A DNA stretch of 47,447 bases from Microcaldota archaeon. GTDB lineage: Archaea; Micrarchaeota; Micrarchaeia; Anstonellales; J096. The number at the start of each line of letters is the position of its first letter. The first letter of the stretch is position 1. Under the pieces are notes generated by a model that searched no databases, was not told the DNA's origin, and was given only the letters and a program-made list of their open reading frames with translations. Shown here in pieces: positions 1 through 9,005 of this stretch. Location of the stretch: the NCBI GenBank assembly GCA_026982895.1, contig JALWQW010000017.1:1-47447 (forward strand), in the 5' to 3' direction. A program made the translations under genes and the position numbers.

Positions 1-663
1 GAGGTGGTAAACTCCCCCTTCCTTTGTAACAAAATTGAAAAATACGCGATTCTCTTCTTGAATAGTTAAAATTGTCTTTGTCTTCAAGTTAAGCATATAA
101 ACAGGATAAACCTCCGCCTTATTTATAGTTGGCGTGAATAAGATATACTCATCCTCCTTGAATGATGCTGGCATAAAGTCCCCTGAATGTTTGTCTTTTT
201 TGATTAAAGGAACGCCTTCCATTTTAGCAAAATATTTGAAATGTTCCTCACTCTTAAAGATGAGAATAGACAAAGGCCTAGATAAAGTAAAATCGTTAAC
301 TTCCTTAAGAGTTTCCTTATTGAGCGTATTGAGCTCCTCGGCTGTTAAATCCATGCCTGCCTGCTTTTTCAAGTAATACACATCATAAGCATCATGTTCA
401 TAAAGTTTGAGATGTTCGAGAGCCCAATCCATATCAGCCCCTTGTTTAATGAGCTCCTTTACCAACTTATCTTCGCGTTTAAAGAAGGCTGAGAGAAGCC
501 ATGGCATATAACCGCTATTTGTCTTAACCAACCGATCAACACCATAGCCTGTTTTTAAAGGTTCAGATGTGGGCTTTTTGTCGATAAATACCTTGCTCAG
601 AGAGAATTTTTTCTCCTTTGAATCATTAACATCCTTGCGGGATAAAGTTGATACACCTACCAT
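1..663 (-). CDS. Hypothetical protein, truncated by the left window edge (no stop in window)
   Basis: Minus-strand frame open from ATG at 663 to position 1: MVGVSTLSRKDVNDSKEKKFSLSKVFIDKKPTSEPLKTGYGVDRLVK...; absent from the ORF track because its stop lies outside the window. Confidence 0.7.
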   Translation of the reverse strand, partial: MVGVSTLSRKDVNDSKEKKFSLSKVFIDKKPTSEPLKTGYGVDRLVKTNSGYMPWLLSAFFKREDKLVKELIKQGADMDWALEHLKLYEHDAYDVYYLKKQAGMDLTAEELNTLNKETLKEVNDFTLSRPLSILIFKSEEHFKYFAKMEGVPLIKKDKHSGDFMPASFKEDEYILFTPTINKAEVYPVYMLNLKTKTILTIQEENRVFFNFVTKEGGVYHL

Positions 664-770
664 AAGTTATATATTATGAGGGGAAGGGTTTAAAAGCTTA
701 TAGTTAGTGGTTAATTGTGAAATAATAAGCGTAATAAATAATTAAAAATAGATATGATTGAAATGCTTTA

Positions 771-2237
771 ATGGAGAACGAATCAAAAATTTATGAAAAG
801 CTCAACCAAGCGTGGAAAACAACCTCTAAGATTTTATTAGGTGGAGATGTCGGTGATTTAAAAGAGTATGAACATCTTTTGAGCGATGCTATAAGTGGCC
901 ACCTTGTCCAAAAAAACTCAACGGTTAGTAAAGAAATCGTTTCTGTCCCTTTAGAATATAAAGATTTAGTCGTTGCAAGGCTCAGCGAGGCGGATTCAAT
1001 ACCTAAATTAAAACTGGACATAAATGAGATAAAGGATATAGACTCAATTGTTGAACGCCTTAAAGAGGAATTTGTATATGTCGGTGACAGGATTTTAGGG
1101 CAATCTGCCTTTGTAGATCTCTCCACCCATATAACAGATTCATCGTACATCTATCAGTCATACAATATAGCCAATTCAAAATACATAGTTTACTCGGCCA
1201 ATATAAGGAACTTCTCATACGCCTTCGGTTCTATGACCATAGGCACAGGTTCATTTACCATACTCTCCAGAAATACGGGAGGAACAAACACGAGCAGAAT
1301 GTTTGAAGTATTTATAACAATAGATTCTTCCGATGTTTATTATACAACTCATTGCACAGGCTGTAGGGATACATTCTTCACTTTCTTTAAAGATGGTGCT
1401 CACAACACCATTGGAAATCTACAGCTTCCTCCTGATAAGTACAAACAGCTTAAGGCAACACTCCTTGAAGAAATTAGGGACAATCTAAAAGCCAAGAAAC
1501 ACGTTAGCTTATTTGATTTATTCACACCAGAAGAGGTGGAAAGGAGAGGCCAATTAAAAAAGGCAGTATTAGAGAAGCTTCCTTCAATTGAATTAGGCGA
1601 GAAACCCTTTTCAAAAGAAAGTATAGATAAAGCATTTAAAGCCACTTTCAAAATGATGTTTAGCAAAGAACTCGATGGTTCCATAGATGATTATGCTGGT
1701 TGGCTCACAAAAGAGACGCCTTACTACAATATACAAGTCTACCCCTCATTTATAACCGGAGAAGATGTAAAAATTTGTCCACCAATACTTGGAAGCAAGT
1801 GGTTCGATAAAGCAAAAGAAGGTTCTCTTGTAACAAAAAAGGAGGCTAAAGTAATAGCTATGTTGAATCTTTCAGAAGAAGAAGTTGGACAAATTTCATT
1901 GAAAGATCTTGAAAAGACGAAGAAAATACTATCTGTTATATATGCACTAAATGAAAGATATCTACATGAATCTATCAATTATGACAATTCCCCTTTAATA
2001 TATAACTCACAGCATGTCTACAACAGCCCTATATCTACATTATCAAAATATATGGGTTATACAGTATATCCACGACAAAGCGCCTATCAATTTGGTTCAG
2101 CTTTAACCTTACATAGTGAATTTGGTATAAATGTTTATCACAGTCATGGAGTAAAGCGCGGCTTCGAAGTCGATAACTCTGCCCACAGCAGCGACATTTA
2201 TTTCAGCCATAACTGCGAGGGCAGCGTAATAGCATAG
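771..2237 (+). CDS. Hypothetical two-module repeat protein (Ser/Tyr/Asn-rich beta-repeat followed by a QLPxxKYxxLKxxLLEEI motif)
   Basis: 488-aa ORF; first module ends HCTGC...IGNLQLPPDKYKQLKATLLEEI...LFDLF; a second similar module starts near aa 405 and is truncated. Confidence 0.7.
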   Translation: MENESKIYEKLNQAWKTTSKILLGGDVGDLKEYEHLLSDAISGHLVQKNSTVSKEIVSVPLEYKDLVVARLSEADSIPKLKLDINEIKDIDSIVERLKEEFVYVGDRILGQSAFVDLSTHITDSSYIYQSYNIANSKYIVYSANIRNFSYAFGSMTIGTGSFTILSRNTGGTNTSRMFEVFITIDSSDVYYTTHCTGCRDTFFTFFKDGAHNTIGNLQLPPDKYKQLKATLLEEIRDNLKAKKHVSLFDLFTPEEVERRGQLKKAVLEKLPSIELGEKPFSKESIDKAFKATFKMMFSKELDGSIDDYAGWLTKETPYYNIQVYPSFITGEDVKICPPILGSKWFDKAKEGSLVTKKEAKVIAMLNLSEEEVGQISLKDLEKTKKILSVIYALNERYLHESINYDNSPLIYNSQHVYNSPISTLSKYMGYTVYPRQSAYQFGSALTLHSEFGINVYHSHGVKRGFEVDNSAHSSDIYFSHNCEGSVIA

Positions 2238-2371
2238 GACACAATCAGCTGCCAAGGGAGAAATATTTGGAGATAAAGGCCGCTCTGTTAGAGCAGATAT
2301 GGAGCGAGCTCAATGCAAAGAAGGACTTCCGCTATGGGATTTATTCGCTGGTGAGGAAGAAAAGTTAATAA
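2238..2371 (+). pseudogene. Frameshifted remnant of the second module of the upstream ORF
   Basis: Frame starting at 2234 reads IGHNQLPREKYLEIKAALLEQIWSELNAKK, then another frame reads EGLPLWDLFAGEEEKL; matches IGNLQLPPDKYKQLKATLLEEIRDNLKAKKHVSLFDLFTPEEVE of module 1. Confidence 0.65.
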
Positions 2372-2456
2372 TTGTCAAGAATTTTTTCAAAAATGATTAT
2401 AAAGTGCTGCAAGCGCAAACTTTTATAAAAGTATTTAAGGTAATAGGATTGGAAGG

Positions 2457-4331
2457 TTGAGTGAGATGGTGGAGAGAATTATCAAGGATGTACGGGAAGT
2501 CGGCTTCTACAAAGAAAACATCGAAGAAAAGGATATACATGAGCTTTTGGAAACAATAAGTAAACACCATCTTCCTCTATTAGGACTTATCAACTTCGAA
2601 TGGTTTTTCTACAATTTTCCCAAAATATATATCAAAAAAGTCGGCAACACGTTTCATATGTACATAGAAAGCAAAAAAGAGGTCAAACGCATCTCACATT
2701 TGCTTTTTCCCTTTAAAATAAGCCCTCCTGAAGAAGTTGAACTATTAAGAGGTAAAGGTATACCTGGAATCACTTTCGCCAGAAGCAATTTCATAGAATT
2801 TATGTTGAAGGGTGGGTTTGAAGAGGTCCATTTAAAGATATATAAAATATTGGGCAGATATATTATGAAGGGTAGCGCTATAAGCGAGGAAAATGGTCAG
2901 AAGACTCACTTCTTTGCAGATCCTATAAAATTTCTAAAATTCAACCTCTTGGAGCATCCATCCATATATATAGAAATACTCCAGCCACTCCTAAAAACCT
3001 TTGGCCTAAAATCAAACGAGCCTCTCTTTGAAACAGAGGATATATCTATAGGCTTGGACAATTTCGAACCTGTACAGCACACACTTGTTGTGGGTGAAAG
3101 CGGAAGCGGAAAATCCGTTTTCTTAATGATGTACATTCTAGCGCTCTTATATAAATATGGGGACAATTTAAGGCTTATTGTTATAGATCCTCATGGAGAG
3201 TTTAATCAAAAGCTCAAAATAGATGGGCGTTTCGTCGTAGATTATATAAATTATTATATAGACCCTGTCCAACTACCTTCATCAAATGATTCTCCGATGT
3301 ATGCTCAACTTATCACCCAACTTATCATGAACACAATAGGAAGTGAAAACAAATATGCTGAGAGAGTGGCCTTCCACGCAGTCTATCTTTTACTATCTAT
3401 AGGTAAGTTAAACCTCAGCAATCTCAAGGAGCTCCTCGTAGATGAACTGAAGAGGGGCGAGTTCTTATCTGAAACAGAAAATGAAGAATTGAAGGTATTC
3501 TTCGATAACGAATACAACGATATTTATACCTCCCACTTCAACGAGGCTATTCTTCCCGTTATAAATTTCATAAGTGAATATCTTCTTCATATGGGAAAAG
3601 GTGGTGAAGAAGTATCCTTAACAGAACTACTAAAAAAGCACAGACTAGTTACAATATCTTTTGACCCAAATAAATTCAGCAAAAACATGATTCGCTTTTT
3701 ATCAGGTAGTATAATGAATACAATGTATATCGAAGCTATAACGGGAAAGATAAAAACTCCCACAATGTTGATTATTGACGAGTTTCCACGCGTAACAAAC
3801 CAAGTGCTAGCAAATATATTGGCAGAAACAAGGAAATTCAGATTATTTACCACTCTTGCCACACAATATTTAAGTCAATTGCCCAAAGATATCTTAGACG
3901 CTGTCATAAGCAATGTGAGAAACATCATAGCCTTCAAGCTCCATAAAAAGGATGCTGAGCTTCTAAGCGGAGCCATGAATATGAAAATAGAGGAATACTT
4001 CTTAAAGAATAGAAGCACTACAGAACTTGAAATGGAGCGTGTGGATTTATTTGTAAGATTACATAAAAGAGAAGCAGTGGTTAGGTTATTTGACGGTGAA
4101 AAGTATTTTGATCCTATGGTTGTGAAGACAGTAGACGCCAATAATTGGTTTAGATATATGAATCAAATAGATGCTTATGTAAAAGGACATAATACAACTG
4201 TGAAGGGGTTGCTGCGAAAGATAGAGGCAAAGGCTCCAAAAGCCAAGAAAAGCTCTTCTGAAGATAATGTTCCTTCTGAAGAAAAGGAAGAAAATCCCTT
4301 CAAAAAAAGAGGTCCTATGGATGATGAATAA
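2457..4331 (+). CDS. HerA/VirB4-like (DUF87-type) P-loop ATPase
   Basis: Walker A VVGESGSGKSVF, LIVIDPHGEF, Walker B TMLIIDEFPR, LFTTLATQYLSQLP; start is TTG at 2457 or ATG at 2466. Confidence 0.8.
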   Translation: MSEMVERIIKDVREVGFYKENIEEKDIHELLETISKHHLPLLGLINFEWFFYNFPKIYIKKVGNTFHMYIESKKEVKRISHLLFPFKISPPEEVELLRGKGIPGITFARSNFIEFMLKGGFEEVHLKIYKILGRYIMKGSAISEENGQKTHFFADPIKFLKFNLLEHPSIYIEILQPLLKTFGLKSNEPLFETEDISIGLDNFEPVQHTLVVGESGSGKSVFLMMYILALLYKYGDNLRLIVIDPHGEFNQKLKIDGRFVVDYINYYIDPVQLPSSNDSPMYAQLITQLIMNTIGSENKYAERVAFHAVYLLLSIGKLNLSNLKELLVDELKRGEFLSETENEELKVFFDNEYNDIYTSHFNEAILPVINFISEYLLHMGKGGEEVSLTELLKKHRLVTISFDPNKFSKNMIRFLSGSIMNTMYIEAITGKIKTPTMLIIDEFPRVTNQVLANILAETRKFRLFTTLATQYLSQLPKDILDAVISNVRNIIAFKLHKKDAELLSGAMNMKIEEYFLKNRSTTELEMERVDLFVRLHKREAVVRLFDGEKYFDPMVVKTVDANNWFRYMNQIDAYVKGHNTTVKGLLRKIEAKAPKAKKSSSEDNVPSEEKEENPFKKRGPMDDE

Positions 4332-4429
4332 TGTTTCATTTATTGGTTAAAACACTCCTTTTTAAAACTTTATTATTAACAATATAACAGTGCATAAAGC
4401 AGTTGGCGGGTACGGGCTAAGGTGTTAAT

Positions 4430-5602
4430 ATGGCAGGCAAAAACAAAACCAAAGCCAAGATAAGCAAAGAAGATTATAAGCTAATACGGGCGAAGATAAA
4501 AGTAAAATTAGGAGCGTATAAGATAAACCCTGATAAAGCAGAGAGCTATTTAGAGCGATTTAAAGGCCTAGACATTGCAAGCATAGGTGAAGAAAGGGTT
4601 GAGTTGCTCATAAGAGAAGAGGCTGAGAAGAGCGAAGACCCTTCTATGCTTTTTGAGTTGGGTGTGATTAGCGAGACGCTTATAAAGTGGGAGAAGGATA
4701 CAGCAATTCTTGATGCTATGATTACAGTAACAGAGGAGTTCAAAAAGCTTGGAAAGAGGATTGATAAGATATCAGCCATAGATCTTCACTATGCAGGCCT
4801 TTCGAAAATAAGAATGGAATATGGAGTCTATAATCTTCTCAAGATGGTAAAGCCCGATTTAAAGCCGTGGCAGTTAAATAGAGTTCCTGAAGGATATTGG
4901 GATGATCCAAAGAATGTGAAGGAAGCGGTTGAGTGGCTTGTGGAAGAGATGGTAAAAGAGGGAAAGAAAATTGAGGATATAAATCGAAAGGATTTCAGGG
5001 ATGCGGGGCTCGAAGTATTATTAAACAAGTACGGAAAAGTTGAGCTTCTTAAAATGATTAAACCTAATTTAAAGCAGTGGCAATTAAATAGGGTTCCTGA
5101 AGGATATTGGGATAATCCAAAGAATGTGAAGGAAGCGGTTGAGTGGCTTGTAGAAAAAAAAGCGAAAGAAGGGAAGAAAATATGGGAGATAACTCAGGAT
5201 GATTTTAAGAATGCTGGGCTCGGACGAGTATTATATGTAGGAAGTGTGTATAAACTCTTAAAAATGATTAAGCCAGACTTAAAGTCCTGGCAGTTAAATA
5301 GAGTTTCTAGAAAAATTTGGGATGATCCTGAGCATATAAAGGAAGCAGTGGAGTGGCTTGTTGAGGAGATGGCAAAAGAAGGGAAGAGAATTGAAGATAT
5401 ATCTGCAAAAGATTTTTTAGATGCTGGCCTAAAAACTGTACTGTATAAAAAGGGTCTTTATGGTCTTTTAAAAATGGTTAAGCCCGACTTAAAGCCATGG
5501 AACTTGAAACATCTTCCAAATAACTTTTGGGATGATCCTAAGCATATAAAGGAAGCAGTGGAGTGGCTTGTAGAAAAAAAGCGAAAGAAGGGAAGAAAAT
5601 AA
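4430..5602 (+). CDS. Tandem 70-aa repeat protein, N-terminal part; 0-frame product ends soon after an A7 run
   Basis: Repeats of the form WDDPKNVKEAVEWLVEEMxKEGKKIEDIxxKDFxxAGLxxLxxxxGxxxLLKMxKPDLKPWQLNRVPEGY. Confidence 0.8.
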   Translation: MAGKNKTKAKISKEDYKLIRAKIKVKLGAYKINPDKAESYLERFKGLDIASIGEERVELLIREEAEKSEDPSMLFELGVISETLIKWEKDTAILDAMITVTEEFKKLGKRIDKISAIDLHYAGLSKIRMEYGVYNLLKMVKPDLKPWQLNRVPEGYWDDPKNVKEAVEWLVEEMVKEGKKIEDINRKDFRDAGLEVLLNKYGKVELLKMIKPNLKQWQLNRVPEGYWDNPKNVKEAVEWLVEKKAKEGKKIWEITQDDFKNAGLGRVLYVGSVYKLLKMIKPDLKSWQLNRVSRKIWDDPEHIKEAVEWLVEEMAKEGKRIEDISAKDFLDAGLKTVLYKKGLYGLLKMVKPDLKPWNLKHLPNNFWDDPKHIKEAVEWLVEKKRKKGRK

Positions 5603-6156
5603 AGGAAATAACAGTAAAGGACTTTGTAGAGAATGGACTTACCACAATACTGAGGAAGTATAATTTGTATGCTCTTCTCAAAATGGTAAAGCCCGATCTA
5701 AAACCATGGGAATTGAATAGGGTGCCTAATGAATATTGGAATAATCCCAAAAATGTGAAAGAGGCAGTGGAGTGGTTAGTTAATGAGATGGTAAAGAAAG
5801 GGAAGAAGATAGAAGATATATCTGCACAGGATTTTAAGGATGCTGGATTAGGTGGTCTAATACAATATGTAGAGTTATACGAACTCATAAGAATTGTTAA
5901 GCCCGATCTAAAGCCCTGGCAATTAAACCAAGTTCCTCCTGGTTATTGGCACAACCCAGAGAATGTAAAAGAAGCTGTAGAATGGTTAGTAGAGAAAAAA
6001 GCGAAGGAGGGGAAGAGAATCGAAGAGATATCGGTGCAGGATTTCATTGACGCGGGGCTTAGCACCTTATTTAATAAACATAAAAAAGCTGAGCTGTTGA
6101 GGATGGTTAAGCCGGATTACGAGCACGACGATGATAAAACTCGCGACAAGCCTTAA
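5563..6156 (+). CDS. Continuation of the 70-aa repeat protein in the -1 frame (repeats 4-6)
   Basis: Same repeat register resumes as KAKEGKKIKEITVKDF...; joining at 5572-5580 restores VEKKAKEGKK as in repeat 2. Confidence 0.75.
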   Translation: MACRKKAKEGKKIKEITVKDFVENGLTTILRKYNLYALLKMVKPDLKPWELNRVPNEYWNNPKNVKEAVEWLVNEMVKKGKKIEDISAQDFKDAGLGGLIQYVELYELIRIVKPDLKPWQLNQVPPGYWHNPENVKEAVEWLVEKKAKEGKRIEEISVQDFIDAGLSTLFNKHKKAELLRMVKPDYEHDDDKTRDKP

Positions 6157-6181
6157 AAAGAAAAGCCCTCTAACGCGACCT

Positions 6182-6805
6182 ATGGCTAAGAAAGTCATGC
6201 TCGACATTCCCTTTTACGCGGACAGCAGCGATGGCAACTGCCTTCAAGCATCGATGGCCTCGGTTATCGAATATTTAACGGGTAAAAAGCAGGACCTTCA
6301 CCGCTTAGATGAACTCACCAGGAGAAAAAAGGGCAAGTGGACAATGACGACGCAGGGTGTCAAGGTGCTGGCGGAGATGGGCTTGAAGGTTAAGTACTAC
6401 ACAACAGTGGATTTGAAGCCCTACCTTAAAGGCTTCGCCTACATCCAGGAGCGCTTTCCAGAGATTTCCGACTTTTTGAGGGAAAAGCTCGACGAGAAGG
6501 AGATGATAGAAACGACGAGGTATGTTATAGAGATGGGCCTCTATGAAAAGAAACAGCTGAGTATGAGGGATGTGGAATCCTTCATCGAGGCGAAAAAAGG
6601 CGTTATTCTCCTCATAGACGCCAATGTCACCAACGGCAGAGAACCATACCAAGGCCACTACATAACTATCACAGGCTTCGACGACTCACATATTTATTAC
6701 CATGACTCATCCCGCGGACCCAATAAAAAAGTCGAAAAAAGCCTTATGGAAAAGGCCTGGCATTCTCCCTATACAGACAGCGACACAATAGTTGTTGATA
6801 TATGA
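6182..6805 (+). CDS. C39-like peptidase family protein
   Basis: GNCLQASMASVIEYL (Cys), GHYITITGFDDSHIYYHDS (His/Asp); start MAKKVMLDIPFYADSSDGNC preferred over the ORF-track start at 6131. Confidence 0.65.
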   Translation: MAKKVMLDIPFYADSSDGNCLQASMASVIEYLTGKKQDLHRLDELTRRKKGKWTMTTQGVKVLAEMGLKVKYYTTVDLKPYLKGFAYIQERFPEISDFLREKLDEKEMIETTRYVIEMGLYEKKQLSMRDVESFIEAKKGVILLIDANVTNGREPYQGHYITITGFDDSHIYYHDSSRGPNKKVEKSLMEKAWHSPYTDSDTIVVDI

Positions 6806-6872
6806 CGAAGAGCTTTGCGACATAAAGACATATGACATAACTTTTTAATCCTTTTCATCTACATGTATTGGC

Positions 6873-8081
6873 ATGCGCACAAAAACATCGCCGCATGCGC
6901 TCTTTGAGCGTGTCAGGAAGGATATTAAAAAGGCTGAAAAATTTGAAAATTTGCCTCCGCTGCACGAGGAATTTTTGAATGCTAGCAAGAGAAAAGGCGC
7001 TGTAGAATTGGCGTGGCAATATTGGAACCTTATGTCATCCAAAGACATCGATAAAAAAGAATGTAGGAGAATTCTCCTCTATTCAGGAAACACGCTTAAA
7101 AAAGCTCTCAAAAATGTTATAAATAAGGCAAAGCGATTCAGGTCTATATTGAAGATGGCGGATTATATTGAAGCCTATGGTTTTCCATCAATTACAATTA
7201 ACAAACAAAGATACACTACAGAGATGCTTAGGGAAAAGGCAAGGGAATATGCATTAAGAGATTTAGAAGAGAACAAAGCAATTCTCTTCGATGATGAAAA
7301 AAGCAGGGAGGAAAAGATCAAAACCATAACCCACCTCTCAGATATGCTAAAAAAGCAAAAAAACCTGTCGGAGAAAAGCAATGCCGTTATAGAAGAGATA
7401 CGCGCAGAGATTTTCAACATATTTATGAGTTATTATTATAAAAACATAGAATACCTCATTTTGAACGATAAAAAGAAGCCTGCATTGGTGAGCTTAAGAA
7501 GGCTTTTGGGAAATAAAAGACGGGACTTTTTGTTTATCATTCGAGGCATAGAACTGAATAAATTAATTGAACTGCCAAGAGGAGGAGAAAAACGATTAAA
7601 GACATTCGTGGCGGCGTACAACGAAAGGATGAAGGATTTCGACGGCATAAGAAAAGGGATCTATTCATTTAACAGAGAGGATGTTAATATATACCTTCAC
7701 CTTTTAGATGAATTGGCTTTGGCAGGAGATATGCTTGGCATAAATAAATTGGAAACATATGAAAAAAAGAATTGGTTGAGACAATATCTAATAGCTCAAT
7801 CAAAAGAAGAGATATTGGAAGATGTCGGATTGAGGGCATTGCCAGAAGAGGAACGCAAAGAGCCTTACCATAAAATGATTAGAAGGGTGGATTTGCCCTT
7901 CCAGAGAACCTTTAGGGAGATAGTTTTAGAGGCAGTGGGTTTCATGATAAAAAACGATGAAAAGCTCCTCTTTACAGAGAATATCCAAGAGCTGATGGGC
8001 TATTTCTTTGAAGACAAAAAGCCGCTGGTCGAGGAGCTGATAATGGCTGCGCTGAGGAATAAACGAGGCAATTCAGAATAA
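6873..8081 (+). CDS. Hypothetical protein, helical
   Basis: 402-aa ORF with coding-like composition. Confidence 0.7.
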   Translation: MRTKTSPHALFERVRKDIKKAEKFENLPPLHEEFLNASKRKGAVELAWQYWNLMSSKDIDKKECRRILLYSGNTLKKALKNVINKAKRFRSILKMADYIEAYGFPSITINKQRYTTEMLREKAREYALRDLEENKAILFDDEKSREEKIKTITHLSDMLKKQKNLSEKSNAVIEEIRAEIFNIFMSYYYKNIEYLILNDKKKPALVSLRRLLGNKRRDFLFIIRGIELNKLIELPRGGEKRLKTFVAAYNERMKDFDGIRKGIYSFNREDVNIYLHLLDELALAGDMLGINKLETYEKKNWLRQYLIAQSKEEILEDVGLRALPEEERKEPYHKMIRRVDLPFQRTFREIVLEAVGFMIKNDEKLLFTENIQELMGYFFEDKKPLVEELIMAALRNKRGNSE

Positions 8082-8095
8082 CTGAGTAAGTTAAT

Positions 8096-8159
8096 CAAAG
8101 TTATTAAAAGAACCTTTACAAATTAGCATGTTTTTGTAAAGGAAGCTTTACTAACTTGG
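8096..8159. other. Long imperfect inverted repeat (27-nt arms, 21/27 complementary)
   Basis: CAAAGTTATTAAAAGAACCTTTACAAA (8096-8122) versus TTTGTAAAGGAAGCTTTACTAACTTGG (8133-8159); inner 10 bp perfect. Confidence 0.75.
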
Positions 8160-8204
8160 CAAATAAGATCTTATTAAATATTTTTCGCATCTGGATATAT
8201 TAGT

Positions 8205-9005
8205 ATGCTTAAGAAGATTGGCCCAAAGGCTTTAGCAACCCTATTCATTTCAACATATTTAATGGGTGCGAACCCCAACACATTTAAAAAACCATTAGTA
8301 GAGAATAAATACATGCCAAAGACCGTTACTGCTTCAACCGAACAACAGAAGGATGTAAGAAATAAGCTTTTTGGCATACCTGATGAGCTTTTATCAGAAA
8401 AAAAACATGAGATACTGAAAACTTATGAGGATGAGATCTTCTTGAAACCTACATTTTTCGCCAGCATGTACTTGATACATCCAATCGGGCAAGCTCCTGA
8501 CTTTACTTTTCATGGGCAAAAAGAGCGATTCATACAAGACGCTTTGAATCTACCAAAAAGGATTCGCCCTTTTAACTTAAATTTGCCTGGATTAATTATA
8601 GTGCCAAAAAACGAAAAAGATGAAGAAATAACTTATTTAACAGAAAGAATGCTTGGAGCGACTATAACACAATATTTACTAGATCAACATTTTGGTAAGG
8701 ATTATTTGAAAAAAGCTACAACTGAGGATAGTATTAGGACATATAAATTCTTTGCAAGTAATCCGGCAAGCGTCATTGCCTTTTGGCAGAAAACTGTAAA
8801 ACACTCGGAGAAGCCCTGGGAAGAAACTGCAAAAATAATTAAGGCAAACTTAAAACATCTCGAACCTATATTAACAGAAGCGGGTTTAAAATTATTAAAA
8901 GTAGGTGTGTTGAAAAATGACCCCCTGGGGGGAGTTGTCCTCAACATTGAAGTAGAAGGTAAAAAATTAGAAAAATTCATAGAAAATTATTCACCTTCAA
9001 AATAA
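8205..9005 (+). CDS. Hypothetical protein, possible hydrophobic N-terminal segment
   Basis: 266-aa ORF; 3' end overlaps the convergent CDS by 19 nt. Confidence 0.65.
   Translation: MLKKIGPKALATLFISTYLMGANPNTFKKPLVENKYMPKTVTASTEQQKDVRNKLFGIPDELLSEKKHEILKTYEDEIFLKPTFFASMYLIHPIGQAPDFTFHGQKERFIQDALNLPKRIRPFNLNLPGLIIVPKNEKDEEITYLTERMLGATITQYLLDQHFGKDYLKKATTEDSIRTYKFFASNPASVIAFWQKTVKHSEKPWEETAKIIKANLKHLEPILTEAGLKLLKVGVLKNDPLGGVVLNIEVEGKKLEKFIENYSPSK

Noticed and set aside
134-376. 80-aa plus-strand ORF
   Set aside because: Antisense to a minus-strand frame that is open over the whole 1-663 interval and has better coding composition.
791-4141. Minus-strand ORFs inside 771-4331 (e.g. 791-1150, 2906-3166, 3875-4141)
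   Set aside because: Ser/Phe/Leu-rich shadow ORFs opposite well-supported coding frames.
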